The notes under the pieces are model-generated. The model was not told where the DNA came from, searched no databases, and saw nothing but the letters and a program-made list of their open reading frames with translations. Shown here piece after piece: positions 1 to 5,936 of a stretch of 8,294 bases of DNA (position 1 is the first letter of the stretch; each line of letters starts with the position of its first letter). The translations under genes and the position numbers were made by a program. The DNA comes from CAYUNA01 sp047629355. Lineage in GTDB: Bacteria; Bacteroidota; Bacteroidia; Chitinophagales; Saprospiraceae. The stretch lies in assembly GCA_047629355.1 (NCBI GenBank), contig JBLHWU010000258.1:1-8294 (forward strand), written 5' to 3'.

Positions 1-198
1 CTTCGACAGTTTAACAAAGCAGCTGATGATCTATATTCAACGGCGGTTTCAACAATCAGACAACCTATTGAAGGATTTTTTAGCTGGTTAGTTGAAAAAA
101 CTGACATTCAAAGAGCATCAAAAGTAAGATCTGAAAACGGGTTAATTTTACACGTTTTTGGAAAAATCGCTGCTGCTTTAGTTTCTTGGATTTTTTAA
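1..198 (+). CDS. IS982-type transposase, C-terminal end (cut by window edge)
   Basis: Reading frame 1 is open from the first base to a TAA at 196-198, giving 65 residues. It contains RQPIEGFFSWLVEKT, then IQRASKVRS, then GLILHVFGKIAAAL. This matches the C-terminal block typical of IS982-family DDE transposases (RQPIE-F-W--EKT-IQ-ASKVRS--GL--HVFG), which cut and rejoin the ends of their insertion sequence. The start and the first two catalytic acidic residues lie outside the window, so I cannot say whether the gene is intact. Just past the stop, at 214-227, is the short dyad TTAAT-TCGC-ATTAA, which may belong to the right end of the element, but without the left end the terminal repeat cannot be confirmed. 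Family assignment is from memory of the motif pattern. Confidence 0.72.
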   Translation, partial: LRQFNKAADDLYSTAVSTIRQPIEGFFSWLVEKTDIQRASKVRSENGLILHVFGKIAAALVSWIF

Positions 199-317
199 AT
201 AAAATTCTTACACTTAATTCGCATTAATAAGTTGTTCATATTTTTTTTAAAAAAATAACTATTGTCAACTTAGTTTACAACGAAATAGCAAGCAAGTACA
301 GCCTTTTTTATGAAAAC

Positions 318-332
318 CGTACATAATGTGGG
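318..332 (+). repeat. Outlying iteron copy (T type)
   Basis: A perfect CGTACATAATGTGGG, 383 bp upstream of the first copy of the main array. It shares the upstream context AAAAC with the copies at 546 and 741, so conservation extends slightly beyond the 15-bp core. Confidence 0.88.
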
Positions 333-510
333 TGTTCAATCTTTTAATTTTTACGTTCAAAAAAGATGAATTTATTTATCCTAAACTGCATTTTCACGTA
401 AAATACACTCATTTTTTCTCTTTTTTTTGCTATAAAATCGATTGATAAGTATTTGATAATCAATGTATTCATTAATTTCATCCAATTAACACTTCGATTT
501 AAACGAACTC

Positions 511-525
511 CGTACACAATGTGTG
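511..525 (+). repeat. Outlying iteron copy (C type, one mismatch)
   Basis: CGTACACAATGTGTG differs from the consensus only at position 14 (T for G). It lies 35 bp before the perfect copy at 546, which is not the 22-bp phase of the main array. Confidence 0.8.
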
Positions 526-545
526 CTTTCTTTTTTTATCAAAAC

Positions 546-560
546 CGTACATAATGTGGG
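546..560 (+). repeat. Outlying iteron copy (T type)
   Basis: A perfect CGTACATAATGTGGG. A very AT-rich segment (about 575-710) lies between this copy and the main array, so iterons flank the most likely melting region on both sides. Confidence 0.88.
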
Positions 561-714
561 TTCAAGTTTTTTTTTGAAATAATTTTTTATTTTATTTAAA
601 TGGTCATACATTAAGACCTTTTATATAGTTTTAATCTTTTATTATTTAGAGTGATTTTTTTAAGTAAACATGAGAAGTTTAAAGTATTCTTTTTCAGATA
701 GTTAGCTTCATACC

Positions 715-866
715 CGTACATAATGTGGGGCACTCAAAACCGTACACAATGTGGGTCTTTTCCGTACACAATGTGGGTCATGCTCGTACATAATGTGGGA
801 ATTACTTCGTACATAATGTGGGTCTTTTCCGTACACAATGTGGGTCATGCTCGTACATAATGTGGG
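715..866 (+). repeat. Iteron array, seven 15-bp direct repeats
   Basis: Seven copies of CGTACAYAATGTGGG start at 715, 741, 763, 785, 808, 830 and 852. The spacings are 26, 22, 22, 23, 22 and 22 bp, so nearly all copies sit on the same face of the helix, two turns apart. Base 7 of the repeat is T in copies 1, 4, 5 and 7 and C in copies 2, 3 and 6; all other bases are identical. Spacers are also reused: TCTTTTC twice and TCATGCT twice. The last copy ends 53 bp before the rep start codon. These are the expected binding sites for the downstream initiator. Confidence 0.93.
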
Positions 867-875
867 TTCGAGTTT

Positions 876-899
876 CGTACAATTATAAATTTGTGTACG
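876..899. promoter_or_regulatory. Inverted half-iterons: probable Rep operator at the rep promoter
   Basis: CGTACAA at 876-882 faces TTGTGTACG at 891-899, the reverse complement of the iteron start CGTACACAA. The pair forms an inverted repeat around TTATAAAT. Within it is TAAATTTG (886-893), a match to the Bacteroidota -7 promoter element TAnnTTTG, placed to start transcription about 20 bases before the rep ATG at 920. A -33 TTTG at the usual distance is not clear, because the last iteron occupies that place. In known iteron plasmids Rep dimers bind an inverted half-iteron pair over the rep promoter and repress it. The dyad and the -7 match are seen; autorepression is inferred. Confidence 0.6.
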
Positions 900-919
900 A
901 TTTTGCATTTATTTGCATT

Positions 920-2098
920 ATGTTAGTACAGCACACCGAAAATAAGATTGCAAGATTAGAAAATAAATTCATCTTTAATGCACATTATCGCTTGACGGCG
1001 AATGAGCAAAAGATTATTTTATTTCTCGCTTCCAATATTGATGTGACGCAAGAAGATTTTCAAAAACAAACCATTCCTGTGGTGATTTTGGAAAAAATTT
1101 TGAATCAAGATGGCAAGAAGTGGGGGAGTCTTTATGACCGAATGCAAGATTTTGCAGGACGGATTATTGGCAAACATATTAGTTTTCCAACAGACTTTGA
1201 AATTGATGGGCGGAAATTTCCGGGCTTCATTAGTTGGTTTCAGTCGATTGCGCCTTGTCGAAATAGTAATGGGGAAGTTTGTTTGGAGTTTGAATTTTCG
1301 AATAAGTTGAAACCATTTTTATTGCAACTCAAGCAATATGTACAATTGAATCGCATCGAAATTGCGCCGATGAAGAGCGGTTTTTCCATTCGAATTTATA
1401 GTATTTTGAAAGCGCATCGTGATAAAATGCGGCAGCACGAAAAGGAAAGTATGATGTCTTACAGTTTGGAGGAACTCAAATCTGTGCTGGGTATCAAAGG
1501 AAAGTATGATGCGATTGATAATTTTAAACGACGGGTATTGAATGTGGCGAAGAAAGAAATCAACCACAACAGTTCAAGTATAAAAATTGACATCAAAAGT
1601 CTAAAAACCAATCGGAGAATTACGGGAATTAAGTTTTTGATACAAGACCGTGTGCCTGAGGAGACGGAAACGACAGAGAAAAAGGTTACGGAAGAAGCTT
1701 TGCCAAACACAGATAAGTTGACGAAAGCTCAATTGAAAAGTTATAGAGATTTAGTGAAATTTGGTGTGCATCATGGCATTGCCTTTCATCAACTTGTACC
1801 GCAAATGAAAGGTGGTGGGGTAGCGGGCTTCGAGGATTATTTCGTAAAATATGCCATTCAACATTTTAAGAAAAAATCAAGATTAAAAAGTCCAGGGACA
1901 TTTGTGAACTGGTGGCAAAAAGGAGTTTATAGTCCTGGCAGTGAGGATTGGTCAAAAATTGTAGAACAAATTACAGAAGCTAAAAAGCAATTACAAAACG
2001 ACGATGCATCCGCTTACGATAATCGAATGGTTGCTAAAGATATGCCTCATGAAGAATTTAAAAATTGGTACGTGAATCAGATGAATACCATCACTTAA
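920..2098 (+). CDS. rep: Replication initiator protein, Rep_3 (RepB/RepE-like) family
   Basis: The protein has 392 residues. It should bind the upstream iterons and start replication of the replicon. Residues 24-40 (RLTANEQKIILFLASNI) match the opening helix of the first winged-helix domain of Rep_3 initiators. A segment near residues 130-165 (LKPFLLQLKQYVQL, then FSIRIYSIL) and one near 185-220 (YSLEELKSVLGIKGKY-AI-NFKRRVL) fit the linker and second winged-helix DNA-binding domain. The C-terminal ~120 residues form a basic tail less typical of the family. I chose the ATG at 920: the frame stays open upstream to an ATG at 818, but that extension would translate the iterons and the promoter, while the protein resembles the family from just after 920. 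There is no clear Shine-Dalgarno sequence. Neighbours are the origin upstream and unrelated transport genes downstream. Confidence 0.88.
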   Translation: MLVQHTENKIARLENKFIFNAHYRLTANEQKIILFLASNIDVTQEDFQKQTIPVVILEKILNQDGKKWGSLYDRMQDFAGRIIGKHISFPTDFEIDGRKFPGFISWFQSIAPCRNSNGEVCLEFEFSNKLKPFLLQLKQYVQLNRIEIAPMKSGFSIRIYSILKAHRDKMRQHEKESMMSYSLEELKSVLGIKGKYDAIDNFKRRVLNVAKKEINHNSSSIKIDIKSLKTNRRITGIKFLIQDRVPEETETTEKKVTEEALPNTDKLTKAQLKSYRDLVKFGVHHGIAFHQLVPQMKGGGVAGFEDYFVKYAIQHFKKKSRLKSPGTFVNWWQKGVYSPGSEDWSKIVEQITEAKKQLQNDDASAYDNRMVAKDMPHEEFKNWYVNQMNTIT

Positions 2099-2223
2099 TT
2101 GACTACTTGTTATCAATGAAAAAGAACTATTTGAATAAATATCATAAAGGTATTGAACTACTTGTCAACGAACACGTTGTGTAGTGAATTTTTTGAGTTC
2201 TAAATTAATTTGATAACAACTTG
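2099..2223. other. Gap between rep and mscS with small related repeats
   Basis: This gap contains the near-copies TTGACTACTTGT (2099-2110) and TTGAACTACTTGT (2152-2164). It also holds a 10-bp inverted pair, TTGTTATCAA (2107-2116) and TTGATAACAA (2210-2219), the latter touching the mscS start. No clear rho-independent terminator follows rep. A poor -7 match, TTAATTTG, at 2205-2212 could start mscS transcription, but it has no -33 partner at proper spacing. Function is unknown. Confidence 0.4.
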
Positions 2224-3135
2224 ATGGAAATCCTTAAAGAAATTGAAGTCTATTATACCGACAATTATTTAATCGCAAACCTTATCGGAACGATACTGAT
2301 AACATTTGTCACTGGTTATCTAACCGACCGTTTTTTTAAAAGACTCATTCGAAAAGCATCTGAAGAAGGCAATTCTAAGCTGACCAATTATCAGTTTTTA
2401 CGACGATTTGTGGTGACGTTAGTTTACATTATTGGCTTTAGTGCCGCAGTATTTATTATTCCACAACTTAAAACACTAGCAGGGTCGGTAATGGCGGGTG
2501 CAGGCATTTTTGCAGTTGCGATTGGTTTTGCCTCACAGCAGGCATTGAGTAATGTAGTTGGTGGTATTTTTATAGTTATTTTTAAACCCTTTCAAATCAA
2601 TGACCGCCTGACGGTGCGGGGTACAATGACGGGAATTGTTGAAGATATTACATTGCGGCATACCGTGATTCGTAATTTTGAAAATCAGCGGATTATCATT
2701 CCAAATTCCGTAATTAGTGAGGAAATTTTAATTAATCCAGATTTTGTCAATGACCGAATTTGTAGATATATCGACGTCGGAATTAGCTTTGACAGTGATA
2801 TTGATTTAGCCAAAAAAATCATGGCAGAGGAGGTTGAAAGGCATCCTTTTTACATTGACCCACGAAACGAATTGGATATAGAAACCGGCGTCCCGTTGGT
2901 TATTGTTCGGGTGGTATCTTTGGGTGAATATGCTGTCAACATACGGTCATGGGCGTGGGCAAAAAACTCACCGAATGGTTTTGTAATGAGCTGTGACTTA
3001 CTTGAAAGTATTAAAAAAAGATTTGATAAAGAAGGGGTAGAAATTCCGTTTCCGCACCGAACCATGGTGATGAAAGATGAGGTAATGAAATTAAGAAATG
3101 TGAAACAAACAAAGGATTATGACCAAACGGCGTAA
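2224..3135 (+). CDS. mscS: MscS-family small-conductance mechanosensitive channel
   Basis: The protein has 303 residues, close to the 286 of E. coli MscS. It should form a heptameric inner-membrane channel that releases solutes when turgor rises. Hydrophobic segments at about 16-38 and 61-80 are TM1 and TM2. Residues 86-122 are the pore helix TM3, with the Gly/Ala-rich AGSVMAGAGIFAVAIGFASQ, then ALSNVVGGIFIVIFKPF, followed by the beta-domain segment GIVEDITLRHTVIRNFENQ and IIIPNS. The C-terminal IPFPHRT (284-290) is the usual family ending. I chose the ATG at 2224; a TTG one codon earlier is possible. The 3' end overlaps corA by 17 bp, so the two are probably cotranscribed and translationally coupled. 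The N-terminus is short, so this is the three-TM type. Confidence 0.93.
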   Translation: MEILKEIEVYYTDNYLIANLIGTILITFVTGYLTDRFFKRLIRKASEEGNSKLTNYQFLRRFVVTLVYIIGFSAAVFIIPQLKTLAGSVMAGAGIFAVAIGFASQQALSNVVGGIFIVIFKPFQINDRLTVRGTMTGIVEDITLRHTVIRNFENQRIIIPNSVISEEILINPDFVNDRICRYIDVGISFDSDIDLAKKIMAEEVERHPFYIDPRNELDIETGVPLVIVRVVSLGEYAVNIRSWAWAKNSPNGFVMSCDLLESIKKRFDKEGVEIPFPHRTMVMKDEVMKLRNVKQTKDYDQTA

Positions 3136-4174
3136 AGGCGCGGGACTTCCACCAGGTTCTATTGTGTATACAGGGAATCAAAAAGTGGAGGAAATCAGAG
3201 TACATTATTTAAAATATGATGCCAATCAGTTGATGGCTAAGGAATCAACGACCCACGAAATCATCGAATTGATGCCGTCAAAGCCGGAAATTGTCGATTG
3301 GTATGATATGCGTGGTTTACACGATACGCAGTTGATTGAAAAATTTGGAAAGCAGTTTAGGATTCATCCTTTGATATTGGAAGACATCGCAGATATTAGT
3401 CAGCGACCGAAGTATGAAGAGTATGAAAAGGGCATTTTCTTGATTGCGCGCGCTCTGCATTTTGATTCCACTAATTCTACGATTAAGACAGAACAAGTTT
3501 CGCTTTATTTTTACAATGGACTTCTCTTAAGTTGGCAAGAAACCGAAAGTGACCTTTTCGCTGCAGTGCGAGAACGGGTAACCTTGGGCAAAGGTCGAAT
3601 TCGGCAACGTGGGGCAGATTATTTGGCTTATGCTTTGTTGGATGAATTGGTTGACAACTACTTTCATGTCATGGATGAGGTTGGGAATGTGATTGAAATA
3701 TTGGAGGATGAACTGCTGTCAAATCCTAATAATTCGATTCGAGAACGCATTCACCATTTGAAAAAAGAGTTACTGAAAACGCGTAAAAGTATCGCGCCGT
3801 TGCGGGAAGCGGTCAATCGTTTTGCAAAAGCAGAAAATGAATTTGTGCGGGAAACCTCGCATGTTTTTATTCGCGATTTGTACGACCATACGATACAAGC
3901 ACAGGAAATGATGGAGAATTACCGCGATATTTTGAATGGTTTGCAAGACCTTTATTTATCTGAAATCAGCTTTAAAATGAATCAGGTTATGCAGGTTTTG
4001 ACCATCATTACTACGATTTTTGTACCGCTGTCCTTTTTGGCGGGTTTGTATGGGATGAACTTTGATAATATTCCTGAATTGCACCATTCTCAGGGGTATT
4101 TTATTCTGTTGACCGTTATGTTTTTAGTGGCAATTGGTTTGCTGAGTTGGTTTAGAAAAAGGGGTTGGTTTTGA
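3119..4174 (+). CDS. corA: CorA-family magnesium/cobalt transport protein
   Basis: The protein has 351 residues, the usual CorA length. It should form a pentameric inner-membrane channel for Mg2+ (or Co2+/Ni2+). The cytoplasmic alpha/beta domain includes HPLILEDI (83-90) and a long charged helix region (about 175-290). TM1 spans about 292-312 and ends in the signature YGMNF (GMN at 312-314) followed by DNIPEL, which is the selectivity loop. TM2 spans about 327-345, followed by a basic tail RKRGWF on the inside. The start ATG lies within the last codons of mscS, in another frame, and has AAAGGA just upstream (3111-3116), a plausible ribosome site. Pairing with MscS suggests a shared response to osmotic or ionic stress. 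CorA homologues that move Zn2+ cannot be ruled out by reading. Confidence 0.94.
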   Translation: MTKRRKGAGLPPGSIVYTGNQKVEEIRVHYLKYDANQLMAKESTTHEIIELMPSKPEIVDWYDMRGLHDTQLIEKFGKQFRIHPLILEDIADISQRPKYEEYEKGIFLIARALHFDSTNSTIKTEQVSLYFYNGLLLSWQETESDLFAAVRERVTLGKGRIRQRGADYLAYALLDELVDNYFHVMDEVGNVIEILEDELLSNPNNSIRERIHHLKKELLKTRKSIAPLREAVNRFAKAENEFVRETSHVFIRDLYDHTIQAQEMMENYRDILNGLQDLYLSEISFKMNQVMQVLTIITTIFVPLSFLAGLYGMNFDNIPELHHSQGYFILLTVMFLVAIGLLSWFRKRGWF

Positions 4175-4197
4175 ATAATTTTCCACAAATCTAGAAA

Positions 4198-4250
4198 GGA
4201 TTAAACCTAAATAAACTCAAATTTAATTCGGGGTTATTTAGGTTTAATCC
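4198..4250. terminator. Bidirectional stem-loop between convergent genes
   Basis: GGATTAAACCTAAATAA (4198-4214) and TTATTTAGGTTTAATCC (4234-4250) form a perfect 17-bp stem with a 19-nt loop. Pairing of CTC with GGG at the loop base may lengthen it. It sits between corA (+) and the oxidase gene (-), where both transcripts must end. Neither side carries a long U run, and the stem is AT-rich, so it is not a textbook rho-independent terminator. A role in termination or in protecting both 3' ends is inferred from position and symmetry. Confidence 0.7.
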
Positions 4251-4267
4251 ACTTCATGGATAGACAA

Positions 4268-5656
4268 TTAATCAAAAATTTTCCCTCGATTCAAAATATG
4301 ATTGGGGTCTAATGCCCGCTTTATCGTTTTCATCAAATTAATCTCCGTTTCCGACCGGCACAGGTGTAAATATGCCTTTTTATCAACTCCAATTCCATGT
4401 TCTGCCGAAACGGAACCGCCGAATGCTTTCAGAGGTGAATAAACGACCATATCAATCTGTTCTTTCAGCATTTTACTACCGTTTTCTTTGCCCACAATTA
4501 AGTGAATATTCCCATCCGCAACGTGTCCAAAGCAATAAACAACCTCAACTTCTGGAATTTTGTAAAGATTGGCTTCGATTTCAGGAATAACCTTTCCAAT
4601 CACGGAAATAGGCAAACTAATATCAAAATGATGGTCATGATTAGCTTGGGATGCAATTGCATGAACATCTTCTCGAATCGTCCAAAACCATTGTAAATCG
4701 GCCTCCGTATGCGCGAGTGCCGCATCCAAAATCAGTTCCTTTTCAAAAGCAATTTCGAGCAAATCTTGCATTTTTTGACGGTCATTTTCCTGATGATTGC
4801 CCAAGCTTTCCATCAAAACGTAATAATTATAAGAATAAGGTAGGGGAGGCTTCATTTTCGCGGGCGGTGTAGTCATACCTTCGTAGCATTTTTTCCAAAT
4901 GAGTTCAAAACCGCTCAAGGTTCCCGCCAAACCACCGTCCATATATTTTAAAAAATCGACTACTTTGTCATAGTCATTGAAAGCAACAAATGCACTGTTT
5001 CGACTTTTCGGTGCTTCTACTAATTTTAAAACAGCCTTTGTCACAATACCTAATGTTCCTTCTGAGCCAATAAAAAGCTGTTTTAAATCATAAGCGGAAT
5101 TATCTTTAATGATTTTTTTCAAAGAAGAAACAATTGTTCCATCTGCTAAAACGGCTTCTAGACCCAAGACTAAATTTCGAGTCATGCCATAGCGAAATAC
5201 TCTTAGTCCACCCGCATTTGTGGCGATAATGCCGCCAACTTGTGCCGAACCTTTTGCACCAAAATTCAACGGAAAGAGCAGATTTTTCTTTTCTACTGCA
5301 TTGTGTACATTTTCTAAAATCACGCCTGCTTGAACAGTAATCGTACGGCTTTGCTCATCGATTTCTTCGATTTGGTTCATCTTTTCCAAAGAAATAACGA
5401 CTTCATTTTTCTGCGTATTTGTGCTGCCTACCAAATTGGTCAATCCGCCGTGAACGACTACGGGTTGTTGGTGTGCATGGCAAATTTTTAAAATTTCGGC
5501 AACTTCTTCCGTTGTTTTTGGAAGCACAACACATTTGGCAGTTAGTGGCTCATTCATTTTCCAAATGTGGACATACCGCGTGCTTAAATCCTTGTCTGTA
5601 AGTGCTTTATCTTTCCCAAGCTTGTTAATTAAAATATTTTGAATCGTATCAGGCAT
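4268..5656 (-). CDS. FAD-linked D-2-hydroxyacid dehydrogenase (GlcD / D-lactate / D-2-hydroxyglutarate type)
   Basis: The protein has 462 residues, the normal length for this VAO/PCMH-fold family. It should oxidise a D-2-hydroxyacid such as D-lactate, glycolate or D-2-hydroxyglutarate to the 2-oxoacid, passing electrons from FAD to a carrier. The FAD domain has VVVHGGLTNLVGST (66-79), GGIIATNAGG (141-150) and GSEGTLGIVT (198-207). The C-terminal substrate domain has GHVADGNIHL (H378, H385) and SAEHGIG (E419), which align with the two His and one Glu that bind zinc in D-2-hydroxyglutarate dehydrogenase. It ends LDPNHILNRGKIFD, where NPGK is usual. I chose the ATG at 5656; the TTG at 5671 lies inside the promoter -7 element. 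The exact substrate cannot be told from sequence. No GlcE or GlcF partner is nearby. Confidence 0.9.
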   Translation of the reverse strand: MPDTIQNILINKLGKDKALTDKDLSTRYVHIWKMNEPLTAKCVVLPKTTEEVAEILKICHAHQQPVVVHGGLTNLVGSTNTQKNEVVISLEKMNQIEEIDEQSRTITVQAGVILENVHNAVEKKNLLFPLNFGAKGSAQVGGIIATNAGGLRVFRYGMTRNLVLGLEAVLADGTIVSSLKKIIKDNSAYDLKQLFIGSEGTLGIVTKAVLKLVEAPKSRNSAFVAFNDYDKVVDFLKYMDGGLAGTLSGFELIWKKCYEGMTTPPAKMKPPLPYSYNYYVLMESLGNHQENDRQKMQDLLEIAFEKELILDAALAHTEADLQWFWTIREDVHAIASQANHDHHFDISLPISVIGKVIPEIEANLYKIPEVEVVYCFGHVADGNIHLIVGKENGSKMLKEQIDMVVYSPLKAFGGSVSAEHGIGVDKKAYLHLCRSETEINLMKTIKRALDPNHILNRGKIFD

Positions 5657-5668
5657 CGTTTTTTTGTG

Positions 5669-5700
5669 CAAAAATAGTAGATTTTATAAAGATTCAGCAA
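5669..5700 (-). promoter_or_regulatory. Bacteroidota-type promoter of the FAD-dehydrogenase gene
   Basis: Read on the minus strand there is TTG (5700-5698), a 21-bp spacer, then TATTTTTG (5676-5669), a full match to TAnnTTTG. Spacing fits the -33/-7 pattern of Bacteroidota primary promoters. Transcription would start about 5 to 8 bases downstream, leaving a very short leader before the ATG at 5656. Confidence 0.68.
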
Positions 5701-5745
5701 TTCAATAATAAATTATACATTCGAATTTTTTAAAAAATTGAAAAT

Positions 5746-5906
5746 ATGGCAACACCATCCATCCATCCATCCAAATTAATCGCATGCCAACTGTTGATTT
5801 ATTGCGTAGCTTTATCATGATAATCATGGCACTACTTGACCATGCAAATGTATTTATGGGACCTGGTTACACGACAGAAGCTTGGGGAGTTGATTTTATA
5901 GATTAG
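5746..5906 (+). pseudogene. 5' remnant of a membrane acyltransferase-like gene (DUF1624-like), frame broken
   Basis: From an ATG at 5784, 40 codons read MPTVDLLRSFIMIIMALLDH, then ANVFMGPGY, to a TAG at 5904-5906. DLLR-F-MI-MALDH at the first membrane helix is typical of a family of multi-spanning proteins related to heparan-glucosaminide N-acetyltransferase (DUF1624). Those proteins run to several hundred residues, so only the N-terminus remains. A better start is the ATG at 5746 (MATPSIHPS), but it is out of frame with the rest by two bases, and the break coincides with a (CCAT)4 tract. MALLDH also carries one Leu more than the usual MALDH. The remainder of the gene is absent before the next gene at 5937. 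The family call rests on about 25 residues and is tentative. Confidence 0.45.
5755..5772 (+). repeat. Tetranucleotide repeat (CCAT)4-CC
   Basis: Four CCAT units plus CC, just inside the presumed 5' coding end of the acyltransferase-like remnant. Distance from the ATG at 5746 to the downstream frame is 38 bases. Adding one unit (42) or losing two (30) would restore the frame, so slippage in this tract can explain the break. Confidence 0.85.
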
Positions 5907-5936
5907 GCTATTTAAAAAAAAAAGTGTCTTACATTC

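Larger units (their letters stand above)
199..919. other. Putative iteron-type replication origin region
   Basis: This 720-bp stretch holds no convincing gene. It is strongly AT-rich, especially 230-260, 410-470 and 585-670, where long T and A runs could serve as a melting region. It carries ten copies of a 15-bp iteron, all in the same orientation, and ends at a Rep_3-type initiator gene. AT-rich DNA plus tandem iterons directly upstream of a rep gene is the standard arrangement of iteron plasmid origins, where Rep monomers bind the iterons and open the adjacent DNA. I found no good DnaA box (TTWTNCACA) here. Direct repeats of TTGATAA at 442-448 and 453-459 are the only other small motif noticed. 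Origin activity is inferred from layout. Confidence 0.75.

Noticed and set aside
318..866. CRISPR array
   Set aside because: Repeats are 15 bp with 7-11 bp spacers, and the spacers themselves repeat; this is an iteron array and no cas gene is present.
708..908. Minus-strand frame of 66 codons rich in repeated HYVR / PTLCT words
   Set aside because: Its sequence is simply the iterons read backwards; the lack of stops comes from the repeat unit.
818..919. In-frame N-terminal extension of rep (34 residues from an ATG inside the iteron at 808)
   Set aside because: It would translate iterons, the operator dyad and the promoter element; family similarity begins just after the ATG at 920.
4179..4190. 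DnaA-box-like TTTTCCACA after corA
   Set aside because: A single match, far from the iterons and beside a terminator; not evidence of an origin.
4372..4872. Plus-strand frames of 64-73 codons opposite the FAD dehydrogenase
   Set aside because: They are antisense shadows of a strongly supported gene and show no family features.
5657..5671. TTG start for the FAD dehydrogenase at 5671, adding five residues
   Set aside because: The TTG lies within the TATTTTTG -7 element, so it would not be on the transcript; the ATG at 5656 is used.
5914..5923. Run of ten A as a terminator for the VOC gene on the minus strand
   Set aside because: A U run would result, but no convincing stem precedes it.
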